Source: Massilia rhizosphaerae
GTDB lineage: Bacteria > Pseudomonadota > Gammaproteobacteria > Burkholderiales > Burkholderiaceae_D
Reading direction: 5' to 3'
DNA: 64,000 bases
Assembly (NCBI RefSeq): GCF_016093545.1
Contig: NZ_JADKYX010000022.1
Coordinates: 62,001 to 126,000 of the forward strand
A program made the translations under genes and the position numbers. Below the pieces are notes generated by a model, which was given only the letters and a program-made list of their open reading frames with translations, did not search any database and was not told the DNA's origin. How positions within the stretch are numbered: the stretch's first letter is position 1; every line of letters starts with the position of its first letter. Positions 53,127 to 61,818 of the stretch are shown in pieces.

Positions 53127-53807
53127 ATGGCGCACCCGCTCGACAACATCTTCTGGAACTGCCTCGACGGTCCGCACCGCCACCTCTCCACCGGCACCGA
53201 CCGGGCACGCCGCTACGCGCCCGGTTTTTCGCCCATCGTCGGCTTCCCCGATCCGCACCGGCCCGACTTCGCCGCGCTGCGCCCGTTCTGCACGCCCGGC
53301 GAGCAGTTCTATTGCGACGCTTGGTCCGGCCCCGTGCCGGACGGCTGGCGCCTCGAAGCCGAAGCGACCATGTTCCGCCTCGTCTGGGATGGCCGCGCCG
53401 GCGCCGCCGCCGACCCGGCCCCGGACGCCGTGCCGCTCGGCCCGCAACACGTGGACCAGGCCGTGGCGCTGGCCCGGCTGACGCGTCCCGGCCCGTTCGG
53501 TCCGCGCACGATCGAGCTGGGCGAGTACTTCGGCTACGTCGACGACGGCCGCCTCGTCGCGATGGCCGGCGAACGGATGGCGGCGGGCGGCCTGCGCGAG
53601 ATCAGCGGCGTCTGCACCCATCCCGGCCACCAGGGCCGCGGTTACGCCAAGCGCCTGGTGCAAAAACTCGTCATGCGCCAGCTGGCGCGCGCGGAGACGC
53701 CGTTCCTGCACGTGATGAGCGCCAACCGGCATGCCCACGACCTGTATTTGCGCATGGGTTTCCGCGATTGGTGCGAGACGGTCGTGCGGGTCGTCACGTC
53801 CTGCTGA
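53127..53807 (+). CDS. GNAT-family N-acetyltransferase
   Basis: A 226-aa protein. The C-terminal half is a GNAT domain with acetyl-CoA motif A in ISGVCTHPGHQGRGYAKRLVQKLV (HQGRGYA) and motif B in LHVMSANRHAHDLYLRMGFRDW. The first ~100 residues resemble the FR47-like N-terminal extension of small-molecule acetyltransferases. The acceptor is not predictable. No strong Shine-Dalgarno precedes the ATG. Confidence 0.82.
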   Translation: MAHPLDNIFWNCLDGPHRHLSTGTDRARRYAPGFSPIVGFPDPHRPDFAALRPFCTPGEQFYCDAWSGPVPDGWRLEAEATMFRLVWDGRAGAAADPAPDAVPLGPQHVDQAVALARLTRPGPFGPRTIELGEYFGYVDDGRLVAMAGERMAAGGLREISGVCTHPGHQGRGYAKRLVQKLVMRQLARAETPFLHVMSANRHAHDLYLRMGFRDWCETVVRVVTSC

Positions 53808-53963
53808 CGCACGGCGCCGGCGACATCGCGGCGATCACGAAGAACACCCGCGGTGCCCCTCCGCCAGTGATGTCGCGAAACCACACATTTGCACGCCGAC
53901 ATGCTCGCTTCCCACGATCACGGCCGTGCGATCTCGTATAGATGTTGAAAATTTCGCAAAGGA

Positions 53964-54009
53964 AATGATATTTTTGAGAATGACCGGCCTATAATTGTTA
54001 AATATCATT
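53964..54009. promoter_or_regulatory. 10-bp inverted repeat flanking a -10 element
   Basis: AATGATATTT (53964-53973) and its exact reverse complement AAATATCATT (54000-54009) flank TATAAT (53990-53995), upstream of the PAS-only gene. The arms are AT-rich in a GC-rich genome and could bind a dimeric regulator or form a hairpin. Confidence 0.55.
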
Positions 54010-54039
54010 CCCGCATGATGTCGTCTTTAGGAGATAGCC

Positions 54040-54966
54040 GTGCCCGCTGGAAGTGCAGAGCTCCTGTCGATGCTGATGCCGCTCGCGGCGGTCATCGCCG
54101 TTCTCCTGGGCCGGCAGCAGCAGCGCCTGACGGACGTCGAGCGCGAAGCGCTGGATCTGCGCCGCGCGGCGGCCGACATGGAAGCCATGCTGGAGCACGC
54201 GCCGGCCGGCATCGCGCTCCTGGACCGCGACTTGCGTTACGTGCGCGTGAACCGGGTGCTGGCCGAGATGAACGGCCTGCCCGCCGATGAACACATCGGC
54301 AAATCCATCCACGACATCGTGCCCGACGTCGCGGCGGCCGCCGAAGCACCGTTCCGCCAGGTCCTGAAAACCGGCCAGCCCATCCTCGGCGTGACCTTCG
54401 AAGGCACGACGGCCGCCCAGCCCACCGTGCGCCGCGTCTGGCGCGAGAACGTCCACCCCCGCTTCGACGACGACGGCACCCTGCTGGGCGTGACGGTGAC
54501 GGCCGTCGAGATCACGGAACAGCGGCGCCTGGCGACCGCCTTGCAGGACAGCCAGCGGCGCGAGCAGCGCCGCACGAGCGAGCTGGACGCCCTGATGCGG
54601 GCGGCGCCCGCCGCGCTGTTCGTCGCCAGCGACCGCGAATGCCGGCGCGTCAAGACGAATGCCGCCGCCGAACGCCTGCTGCGCCTGCGCCGCGGCGAGC
54701 ATCCGCTGCCGGCCAACCCCGGCGAACGCAGGTTCACCGTGTACGCGGGCGCCACGCCGCTGGCCTTCGACCAGCTGCCGCTGCTGCGCGCCGCCGCCAC
54801 CGGCGAAGAAATCCGCGACGTGGCCCTGACGGTGCGCTTCCCCGACGACGAACGCCTGAACGTCGTCGTCAACGCCCTGCCCCTGCGCGACGAGACGGGC
54901 GAAGTCGTGGGCGCCGTCGCCGGCTTCGTCGAGGCGCCGGCGGCGAGCCTGGCGCTCGGCGGCTGA
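54040..54966 (+). CDS. PAS-domain protein without visible output domain
   Basis: A 308-aa protein starting at GTG 54040 with TAGGAG 6 nt upstream. One N-terminal hydrophobic helix (about 6-23: LLSMLMPLAAVIAVLLG) and a short coiled coil lead to a PAS/PAC domain (about 48-165: MLEHAPAGIALLDRDLRYVRVNRVLAEMNG). A second PAS-like domain (about 185-300) reads LMRAAPAALFVASDRECRRVKTNAAAERLL. No kinase, GGDEF or methyl-accepting region follows. It may act as a membrane-bound sensor partner. The convergent EAL gene ends 19 nt away. Confidence 0.8.
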   Translation: MPAGSAELLSMLMPLAAVIAVLLGRQQQRLTDVEREALDLRRAAADMEAMLEHAPAGIALLDRDLRYVRVNRVLAEMNGLPADEHIGKSIHDIVPDVAAAAEAPFRQVLKTGQPILGVTFEGTTAAQPTVRRVWRENVHPRFDDDGTLLGVTVTAVEITEQRRLATALQDSQRREQRRTSELDALMRAAPAALFVASDRECRRVKTNAAAERLLRLRRGEHPLPANPGERRFTVYAGATPLAFDQLPLLRAAATGEEIRDVALTVRFPDDERLNVVVNALPLRDETGEVVGAVAGFVEAPAASLALGG

Positions 54967-54985
54967 GCCGCACGCCCGGCCGGAT

Positions 54986-57241
54986 TCAGGCCGTCGTCCC
55001 GGCCGCGAACTCGGTGAGCCACGCCTGCAGCTGGGCCGCCGGCATCGGCCGCCCGATGCCGTAGCCCTGGGCGATGTCGCAGCCGTGTTCGCGCAGCCAG
55101 TCCAGCTCGGCCGGCGTCTCCACGCCCTCGGCGACGACGGTGAGGCCGAGCGCGTGGCTGAGCATGATGGTCGACTCGACGATGGCCGCATTGCGCGGCG
55201 ATTCCGTGATCGCGGTGATGAAGCTGCGGTCGAGTTTCAGTTCGTCGACGGGCAGGATTTTCAGATAGGCCAGCGACGCCTGGCCGACGCCGTAATCGTC
55301 GATCGACAGCTTGACGCCGAGCGCCGCCAATTCGTCCAGGTGGGCATGGGCCAGCGCCGGATCGTCCATCAGCGCGCTCTCGGTGATTTCCAGGCACAGG
55401 CGGCGCGCCGGCACTTTGTTGCGCTCGAGCAGGTCGCGCACGCGCCGGCCCAGGTGCGGATCGAGCAGGTCCAGGGTCGACAGGTTCGCCGACACGGTGA
55501 TGTCCAACCCCGCCGCATGCCAGACGGCGGCCTGGCGCACGGCCGTCTCCAGCACCCACGGCGTGATCTCGCGGATGAAACCCGTCTGCTCGGCGAACGG
55601 AATGAAGCGCGCCGGCGCGATGCTGCCGCGCTCCGGATGCTGCCAGCGCAGCAGCGCCTCCACCGCCACGATGCGCCCGCTGCCCAACGCCAGCTTGGGC
55701 TGGTACGCCAGCGTGAATTCGCCGGCCGCGAGCGCGCGCCGCATGTCGCCGATCAGCGACAACTGCTCGTGCGCGGGCTCGCCGCCCGCGTCGGACGCGC
55801 AGGCGACGCCGGAATGGCGGCGCTTGGCCACGGCCAGCGCCAGCTCGGCGCGCCGCAGCAGCGTCGCGGCATCGAGGCCGTCGTCCGGATACAGCGCGAT
55901 GCCGACGCCGGCCTCGATGTCCAGGCGCTGGCCGTCCAGGGTGACCGGATCGCGCAGCGCGGCCAGCGCGGTGTCGGCGAAGCGGCGTGCCGCGTCGCCG
56001 TCTGCGCCTTCCAGCAGGAACGCGAACTGGTCGCCCCACAGGCGCGCCAGCATGCCCCCCGCCGGCACGAGCGGCCGCAGCTGGCCGGCCACGGCGCGCA
56101 GCAGGCGGTCGCCGACGACGTGGCCCAGCGCGTTGTTGATGAGGGCGAAGCGGTCGACGTTCACGACCAGCACGGCGCCGCCCATGCCCGGCGTCAGGCG
56201 GCCGAACGCTTCCAGGAAGCGGGTGCGGTTCGGCAGGTCGGTGAGCGCGTCGACGTACGCCAGGCGGACGATGCGCTCCTCGCGGTTCGCGATTTCCGTG
56301 CGCATCTGTTCGAAGCTGGCGGTCAGCTGGCCGATCTCGTCGCCCTGCGCCGGCGGCAGCGGCCGCGCGTAATCGCCCAGCGCGATGCGGCGGGCGGCGG
56401 CCGACAAGTCGTTCAGGGGCCGCACGATGCGTCCGGCCAGCATCACGCTGCCCAGCGCGAACACCAGCACGGCGGCAACGATCATGCCCAGCAGCCGGCC
56501 CTGCAACTGGCCGAACGGCGCCTGCACCTGCGCGACGGGCAGTTGCAGCACAGCCTGCAGGCCGCCGTCCAGCGGCACGTCCACCGCCGCGACGTCCGCG
56601 CCGTCGGCCGCCGGCGCGGGGCCGGACGACGCCAGCGCGTCGCGCGAGCCGGCGCGCACGATGTGCACGCCGAGGCCCGTCACGCCGGCCATCACGTGCG
56701 CCCAGCGGTCGTCCACGTGGAAGCCCATCGCCACCCACGCGATGCGCGCGGGCGCCATGATCGGCACGAGCACGACCTGATACAACTGGCCGTTGCGCAT
56801 CTGCCGGAAGCCGGCGCTGCGGCCCTGCGCCTCGGCGGCCGCGAGCAGGTCGGGAAACGGGAACGGATCGCCGGCCGCGAAGCCGCTCTGCGTGGCGGCG
56901 ATCATCCGGCCGTCGGTGCCGGTGACCATCATGACCTGGGCGTGGATGCGCTGGCCGTGGTTGCGGAGCACGGAGCGCACGGTGGACTGGTCCTGGGTGG
57001 CGATGGCCTCGCGGAACGCGAAGTCGGCGGCGAGGACGGCGGCCGCCGTCTCGAGCTGGCGCTGGTTCTGTTCGAGCAGGCGCTGGAACACGTTGGCGCC
57101 GACGGCCAGTTCGCGCTGCGTCTCGCGCGCCACGATCCGCTCGCTGCTGCGATGCACGAGGGCGAGCACGAGCCCCATGACCAGCACGAGCAGGCCGACG
57201 AAGACGATGGCGATCCGGTGCCGCAGCGATTTCGATGGCAT
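54986..57241 (-). CDS. membrane EAL phosphodiesterase with degenerate GGDEF and dCache sensor
   Basis: A 751-aa protein: membrane helix (about 10-30), periplasmic double-Cache-type sensor (about 35-255), second helix (about 265-285), HAMP (LAGRIVRPLNDLSAAARRIALGDY), GGDEF-fold domain and EAL domain. The cyclase motif is WGDQF, so synthesis is unlikely. The EAL domain retains EALLRW, NLSTLDLL, LEITESALMDD, IDDYGVGQASLAYLK, KLDRSF and VVAEGVET, so c-di-GMP breakdown is expected. ATG 57241 lies one base after the cupredoxin stop, so they form one operon. Confidence 0.9.
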   Translation of the reverse strand: MPSKSLRHRIAIVFVGLLVLVMGLVLALVHRSSERIVARETQRELAVGANVFQRLLEQNQRQLETAAAVLAADFAFREAIATQDQSTVRSVLRNHGQRIHAQVMMVTGTDGRMIAATQSGFAAGDPFPFPDLLAAAEAQGRSAGFRQMRNGQLYQVVLVPIMAPARIAWVAMGFHVDDRWAHVMAGVTGLGVHIVRAGSRDALASSGPAPAADGADVAAVDVPLDGGLQAVLQLPVAQVQAPFGQLQGRLLGMIVAAVLVFALGSVMLAGRIVRPLNDLSAAARRIALGDYARPLPPAQGDEIGQLTASFEQMRTEIANREERIVRLAYVDALTDLPNRTRFLEAFGRLTPGMGGAVLVVNVDRFALINNALGHVVGDRLLRAVAGQLRPLVPAGGMLARLWGDQFAFLLEGADGDAARRFADTALAALRDPVTLDGQRLDIEAGVGIALYPDDGLDAATLLRRAELALAVAKRRHSGVACASDAGGEPAHEQLSLIGDMRRALAAGEFTLAYQPKLALGSGRIVAVEALLRWQHPERGSIAPARFIPFAEQTGFIREITPWVLETAVRQAAVWHAAGLDITVSANLSTLDLLDPHLGRRVRDLLERNKVPARRLCLEITESALMDDPALAHAHLDELAALGVKLSIDDYGVGQASLAYLKILPVDELKLDRSFITAITESPRNAAIVESTIMLSHALGLTVVAEGVETPAELDWLREHGCDIAQGYGIGRPMPAAQLQAWLTEFAAGTTA

Positions 57242-57242
57242 G

Positions 57243-57884
57243 TCAGTAGCGGTCCGGGTCCTCGGTGCGCGGCCTCGGCTCGCGCGGCCGCGCATCCAGC
57301 ACGAGCGTCGCGCGCACGGGCGCGTCGCCGACGTCGATCTCCTCCGGCGCCGCGGCCGCCTTCTGCAGCGGATGCCACGGGCGCAGGCGATAACGCCCCG
57401 CCGGCACGCCCGCGACGGTCGCGCGGCCGTCCGCGCCGGTGCGGGCGAAGTACGGCGTGTCGACGACGAGCACGTGGGCTTCCATCCAGTCGTGGATATT
57501 GCAGCCGATGTCGACCTGGCCCGGCTTGTCGAACACGATGGGCTGGCCCGGCTTGCCCGCGTACAGCTTGATCTCGAAGCGCTTGGGTTCCGAGAACGAA
57601 TACACGTGGTGGCGGACCGTGTCGTTGTTGGGGAAGTCGACGCTGGTGCCGGTCTGCACGACGGTCATCCACGGGATGAATTCACGGTTGCGCTGCTCGA
57701 TCGCGACATGGCCGCGCACGCGGGGCCGCGCGGGCGTGCCCGCGAGCGGCTCCACGAGCACGGCGGCGTCGGCCAGCGGGCTGCCCGCCGGCGTCCGGAC
57801 GAGCACCTCGACGGGCGCGGCGCCGGCCGCGCCGGCCGCGCCGGCCAACAGCAGCGCCGGCCACGCCAGGAACGACAAACGCAT
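57243..57884 (-). CDS. periplasmic cupredoxin-like protein ('methylamine utilization'-type)
   Basis: A 213-aa protein with signal peptide (MRLSFLAWPALLLAGAAGAAG). The cupredoxin part contains TSVDFPNNDTVRHHVYSFSEPKRFEIKLY and VDIGCNIHDWMEAHVLVVDTPYF: His, Cys-x2-His-x2-Met are the expected type-1 copper ligands. A carboxypeptidase-regulatory-like beta segment follows (TGADGRATVAGVPAGRYRLRPWHP). ATG 57884 shares a base with the upstream stop (TGATG), and the EAL gene starts one base downstream. It may deliver a copper or redox signal to that sensor. The name 'methylamine utilization' is only a family label. Confidence 0.82.
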   Translation of the reverse strand: MRLSFLAWPALLLAGAAGAAGAAPVEVLVRTPAGSPLADAAVLVEPLAGTPARPRVRGHVAIEQRNREFIPWMTVVQTGTSVDFPNNDTVRHHVYSFSEPKRFEIKLYAGKPGQPIVFDKPGQVDIGCNIHDWMEAHVLVVDTPYFARTGADGRATVAGVPAGRYRLRPWHPLQKAAAAPEEIDVGDAPVRATLVLDARPREPRPRTEDPDRY

Positions 57885-58336
57885 CACGGCTCGATCTGCA
57901 GCGCGGGCGCGATCTGCCAGACTTCGGTCGTCAAATCGCCGTCGCGGTAGGTCAGCGCGTGCCAGACCTTCATCGGCAACTTGCCGCCGTAGCCGGCCCC
58001 GGCCTCCACCGACGTGCCGCGCGGGTTGGTGAACGCCTTCAGCTTGCCGAACGTGGCCGGACGCGGCTGGCCGCCGTTCGCCGCGATGAATTTCTGCCAG
58101 ACGGCGCGGATCTCGGCCTTGCCCCGGTAACGGCCGTCCAGCGGCCCGCCGACCCACTCCATGTAGGCGTCGTCCGCATAGTCGCGCATCAGCGCCTCCA
58201 GGTCGCCGGCGGCGACGGCGTCCAGGTGAGCCTTGGCCTTCGCCTCATCCAGCGGCCCGGCCACGGCCTGGCCGCCGCACCACGGCAGCAGCGCCAGCGC
58301 CAAGATTAGCGATGCAACTTTCGTCTTGCGGATCAT
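57884..58336 (-). CDS. exported NTF2/SnoaL-like protein
   Basis: A 150-aa protein with signal peptide (MIRKTKVASLILALALLPWC ... AVAGP) and a cone-shaped NTF2/SnoaL-like fold: AKAHLDAVAAGDLEALMRDYADDAYMEWVGGPLDGRYRGKAEIRAVWQKFI. No catalytic set is obvious. It is first in the NTF2-cupredoxin-EAL operon, with one-base coupling to the cupredoxin. Probably binds a small ligand in the periplasm. Confidence 0.8.
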   Translation of the reverse strand: MIRKTKVASLILALALLPWCGGQAVAGPLDEAKAKAHLDAVAAGDLEALMRDYADDAYMEWVGGPLDGRYRGKAEIRAVWQKFIAANGGQPRPATFGKLKAFTNPRGTSVEAGAGYGGKLPMKVWHALTYRDGDLTTEVWQIAPALQIEP

Positions 58337-58449
58337 CGTCCGGTCTCCACGTGATTTATTACCCTGGCAAAAGTTTCGTGTCCGAAAATCATGATTACAC
58401 GGAAACCCAGCGGTGGCAACACGGGGTGTGGCGCATCGTATGTGAAAGA

Positions 58450-59418
58450 TCAGCTTTCGACAGTGCCGAGCTTGCCCAGGCAGCGGCGCTGGAAGTTGTC
58501 GAGGCCCTCGGTGACGAAATCGTCGTCCTCGTCGACGACATTGGCGTCGATCAAGAGGCGCAGCTTGGCGATGCGGTCGCCCAGCGCGAGCGCCTGGGCC
58601 AGGTTCTCGTCGTCCGGATCGCCCGCGTGCGCGATGGCGTCCGCGACCGGCTGCGGGAAGTCCCAGTGCCTGGCGATGGCCGCCGACAGGTTGCGGCCCT
58701 CGGCCAGCAATTCCAGGCCGAACTCGCTGGCCCCGGGCACCTTGCCGTCCGCGCAGACGCGGTCGGCCAGGCGGAAGCCGACGACGAGGCCGAGATTCTG
58801 CATCAGGCCCGCCAGATACGCTTCGAACGCGCCGGCCGTCAGGCCCGGCGCCATCAGGCTCGCGGCCAGCGCGCATTTCTCGGACTGGTTCCAGACCAGC
58901 GGCGCGGCCACGCGCGTAAAGCCCGTCGCCTGCAGCTTGATGATCGGGCGGAAAGCGATGCGCGCGAGCAGCATGCGCAAGCCGTTCTGGCCCAGCATCA
59001 TGAGGGCCGCCTCGACCGTCTTCACGGGCGACATCGGCCGGTAATACGCGCTGTTCGCTTCGCGGATCACTTCGGCCACGAGGACGACGTCCTGCGCGAC
59101 CTGGCGCGCCAGTTCGGCATTGGACGCCTCGTCCTGCAGGCTGCGCAGCAATTGGGGGATCACTTCCGGAACGCGCGGCACCAGTTCGGCCGCGCTGGCC
59201 GGGTCGCGCGCCAGCGCGCGGACCTGGTCGAGGATCCGGGTCTGCAGGTCGGCCGGGGCATCGTAGCCGGCGGAAGCGGTCAGCCAGCGGTAATACGTCG
59301 CTTCGATCTCGGCGGCCATGCCGCCGGGCCGGTCGTCCGCGTCGTCGGCCTCGGGAACGGCCGGCTTGGATGCGGCCGTGTTGTCGCCGCCGCGGAGGCG
59401 GCTGATCCAGTTTTTCAT
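58450..59418 (-). CDS. HDOD-domain signalling protein
   Basis: A 322-aa soluble protein. The HDOD domain (about 75-290) has LARQVAQDVVLVAEVIREANSAYY, KTVEAALMMLGQNGLRMLLARIAF, AYLAGLMQNLGLVVGF and IARHWDFPQPVADAIAHAGD. HDOD proteins lack the HD catalytic pair and act as regulatory scaffolds in c-di-GMP and stress pathways. The N-terminal 70 residues are charged and probably disordered. It stands alone, 113 nt from the NTF2 gene. Confidence 0.88.
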   Translation of the reverse strand: MKNWISRLRGGDNTAASKPAVPEADDADDRPGGMAAEIEATYYRWLTASAGYDAPADLQTRILDQVRALARDPASAAELVPRVPEVIPQLLRSLQDEASNAELARQVAQDVVLVAEVIREANSAYYRPMSPVKTVEAALMMLGQNGLRMLLARIAFRPIIKLQATGFTRVAAPLVWNQSEKCALAASLMAPGLTAGAFEAYLAGLMQNLGLVVGFRLADRVCADGKVPGASEFGLELLAEGRNLSAAIARHWDFPQPVADAIAHAGDPDDENLAQALALGDRIAKLRLLIDANVVDEDDDFVTEGLDNFQRRCLGKLGTVES

Positions 59419-59599
59419 CGGGTGTGAGGCTGCGCTGCGGTCATGCCCCTATTGTAGCCTGACGTAGCCTGACGCGGACACCCATGCGCCGGCGGGCACC
59501 GCCGCACCAGGCCGTGCGCGAACGACTCGTGCGTCGTTCGTCATGTCATCTGTGCTAATTTTCATACCGACAGCGTGACTTGGCGGCGGAGTTTATTCG

Positions 59600-60319
59600 A
59601 TGAAAATAATACTCGGCATGATTGGACTGGGAAGTGCGATCGCAGCCGGCCACGCCGCCGCGCAGGCGAGCGCGGCCGACCGCATTCCGGACACGATGGA
59701 AGCGCGCGTGCAAGCCTGCACCGGCTGCCACGGGCCGCAGGGCCGGGGCGTGGAAAACGTCTATTTCCCGCGCCTCGCCGGCAAGCCGGCCGGTTATCTC
59801 TACAACCAGCTGGTGGCGTTCCGCGACGGCCGGCGCAAGTACGTGCCGATGAACTACCTGCTCGCCTACCTGCCGGACGCCTACTTGATGCGCATGGCGG
59901 AGTACTTCGCCGCGCTCAACCCGCCTCCCCTCGTGCAACCGGCCGTGAAAAGGTCGCCAGAGCAAGTGCGCGAAGGCCAGCGCATCGTCACGCAAGGCAT
60001 CCCCGCCAAGAAGATCCCGGCGTGCATCACGTGCCACGGCGCCGAACTGGGCGGACGCGAGCCCGGCATCCCGGGCCTGTTGGGCCTGCGCGCCGACTAC
60101 GTCAGCGCCCAGCTGGGCGCCTGGCGCTTCGGCGTGCGCACGGCGCTCGCGCCGGACTGCATGCAATTCATCGCGTCCAGCCTCTCCGAGCCGGAGGTCG
60201 CGGCCGTGGCGACCTATCTCGCGTCGCTGCCCGTCACGGCCGCCCGCCCGCTGCGCCAGCCGGGCATGCGCCTGCCGCTTGCCTGCGGCAGCCAGCCGCA
60301 GAAAGGAGGCCGGCCATGA
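59600..60319 (+). CDS. di-heme cytochrome c, c4-like
   Basis: A 239-aa periplasmic electron carrier with signal peptide (MKIILGMIGLGSAIAAGHAA) and two heme sites, CTGCHG and CITCHG, in tandem class-I domains (about 30-120 and 125-225). MNYLLAYLPDAYLMRMAEYFA and MQFIASSLSEPEVAAVATYLASL provide the Met ligands. GGAG lies about 9 nt before the ATG. Its stop overlaps the next start (ATGA). Likely passes electrons toward the ba3-type oxidase downstream. Confidence 0.9.
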   Translation: MKIILGMIGLGSAIAAGHAAAQASAADRIPDTMEARVQACTGCHGPQGRGVENVYFPRLAGKPAGYLYNQLVAFRDGRRKYVPMNYLLAYLPDAYLMRMAEYFAALNPPPLVQPAVKRSPEQVREGQRIVTQGIPAKKIPACITCHGAELGGREPGIPGLLGLRADYVSAQLGAWRFGVRTALAPDCMQFIASSLSEPEVAAVATYLASLPVTAARPLRQPGMRLPLACGSQPQKGGRP

Positions 60320-61611
60320 TCCCGCGCGCCCTGATCCGCAACACCACGCTCGCCGCCGTGGCGCTGGCGCTATGCGTGCTGGCCGCGTGGGCCCCGCTGC
60401 GCGCGCAGACCAATGCGGCCCGCGCGCCGGCGCAGCCAGCGCAGCAAGCCATCGTCGAACGGGGCCGCTATCTGGCGCAGGCCGGCGACTGCATCGCCTG
60501 TCACACGGTCCCGGGCGCCAAGATCTTCTCGGGCAACCGCCCGATGCCGACGCCGTTCGGCACGCTGTACTCGCCCAACATCACGCCCGACCGCGCGACG
60601 GGCATCGGCAGCTGGACCGCCGACGACTTCTACAACATGATGCACACGGGCCGCTCGCCCAAGGGCTATCTGCTGTATCCGGCGATGCCGTACGCGTCGT
60701 ACACCAAGGTCACGCGCGCCGACAGCGACGCCATCTTCGCCTACCTGCGCTCGGTGCCGCCCGTGCGCCAGGCGTCGCGCGAGCACGACCTGCGCTTCCC
60801 GTACAACAACCGCGCGCTGCTGATCGGCTGGCGCACGCTGTACTTCCAGCAAGGAGAATATCGGCCGGACCGGAGCAAATCCGTCGAATGGAACCGCGGC
60901 GCCTACCTCGTGCAGGGCCTGGGCCACTGCGCGATGTGCCACACGCCGATCAACGCGCTGGGCGGCTCGTCGCAGGAACAGGCGTTCCAGGGCGGCCTGA
61001 TCCCGATGCAGAACTGGTACGCGCCGTCGCTGACGTCGAACCGCGAGGCCGGCCTGGGCAACTGGGCGCTGCAGGACATCGTCGACCTGCTGCAGAAAGG
61101 CGTGTCGAACCGCGGCACCGTCTACGGGCCGATGGCCGAAGTCACGTTCAACAGCCTGCAGTTCATGAGCGACGACGACGTGCGCGCGATGGCCGTCTAC
61201 CTGAAGAGCCTCCCGGCCGACCAGGGCCCCGCGTCCGATCCGGCCGAGGCGCCGCTGCGCGCCGACATCCACCAGGCATACGAGGAAGGCCGCCGCATCT
61301 ACGGCGCGCGCTGCGCCACGTGCCACGGCGCGGAAGGCCGCGGCAAGCTGCCCCACTATCCGCCGCTGGCGCGCAACCAGTCGATCGGCATGAGCTCGGC
61401 CGTGAATCCGATCCGCATGGTGCTCAACGGCGGCTACCCGCCCGGCACGCGGCGCAATCCGATGCCCTACGGGATGCCGCCGTTCGCGCAGGAACTGAAC
61501 GACGACCAGATCGCGGCGGTGGTGACGTTCATCCGCACCGCCTGGGGCAACCGGGGCGCGCCCGTGACGGCGCGCGAAGTCAACCAGCTGCGCTCGGCCA
61601 CGGTCGAGTAG
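60316..61611 (+). CDS. tri-heme cytochrome c of the alcohol-dehydrogenase subunit II type
   Basis: A 431-aa protein with an N-terminal membrane/signal segment (TLAAVALALCVLAAWAPLRA) and three heme motifs: CIACHT, CAMCHT and CATCHG. FSGNRPMPTPFGTLYSPNITPD and GIGSWTADDFYNMMHTGRSPKG match the cytochrome subunits of membrane sugar/alcohol dehydrogenases (AdhB/GndC type). No dehydrogenase subunit lies next to it; instead an oxidase follows 26 nt later. It may link a dehydrogenase encoded elsewhere to this oxidase. Confidence 0.9.
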   Translation: MIPRALIRNTTLAAVALALCVLAAWAPLRAQTNAARAPAQPAQQAIVERGRYLAQAGDCIACHTVPGAKIFSGNRPMPTPFGTLYSPNITPDRATGIGSWTADDFYNMMHTGRSPKGYLLYPAMPYASYTKVTRADSDAIFAYLRSVPPVRQASREHDLRFPYNNRALLIGWRTLYFQQGEYRPDRSKSVEWNRGAYLVQGLGHCAMCHTPINALGGSSQEQAFQGGLIPMQNWYAPSLTSNREAGLGNWALQDIVDLLQKGVSNRGTVYGPMAEVTFNSLQFMSDDDVRAMAVYLKSLPADQGPASDPAEAPLRADIHQAYEEGRRIYGARCATCHGAEGRGKLPHYPPLARNQSIGMSSAVNPIRMVLNGGYPPGTRRNPMPYGMPPFAQELNDDQIAAVVTFIRTAWGNRGAPVTAREVNQLRSATVE

Positions 61612-61637
61612 GCGGAAACGAGGAACGAGGAACGGCC

Positions 61638-61817
61638 ATGTTTCTGGAACCGACAGACCAAGACCAGGGCAGCCTGGAACAGCAGCGCCGCGTCGACGCC
61701 ATCGTCGCCCGCGGCCCCGGCGGCGCGTTCGCGCTGGCCGGCCTCGCGGTGGCGATCGTGATGGCGATCTGGCTCGCCTTCTACTTCCTCGTGTTCGTCG
61801 CGCGCGGAGGCGATTGA
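61638..61817 (+). CDS. small membrane subunit ahead of the oxidase
   Basis: A 59-aa protein, MFLEPTDQDQGSLEQQRRVD followed by one helix (ALAGLAVAIVMAIWLAFYFLVFVA). The ATG follows GAGGAACGGCC. The gene lies 1 nt before oxidase subunit II. Size, topology and position suggest a small accessory subunit like subunit IIa (CbaD) of ba3 oxidase, though the sequence itself is too short to prove it. Confidence 0.75.
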   Translation: MFLEPTDQDQGSLEQQRRVDAIVARGPGGAFALAGLAVAIVMAIWLAFYFLVFVARGGD

Positions 61818-61818
61818 C

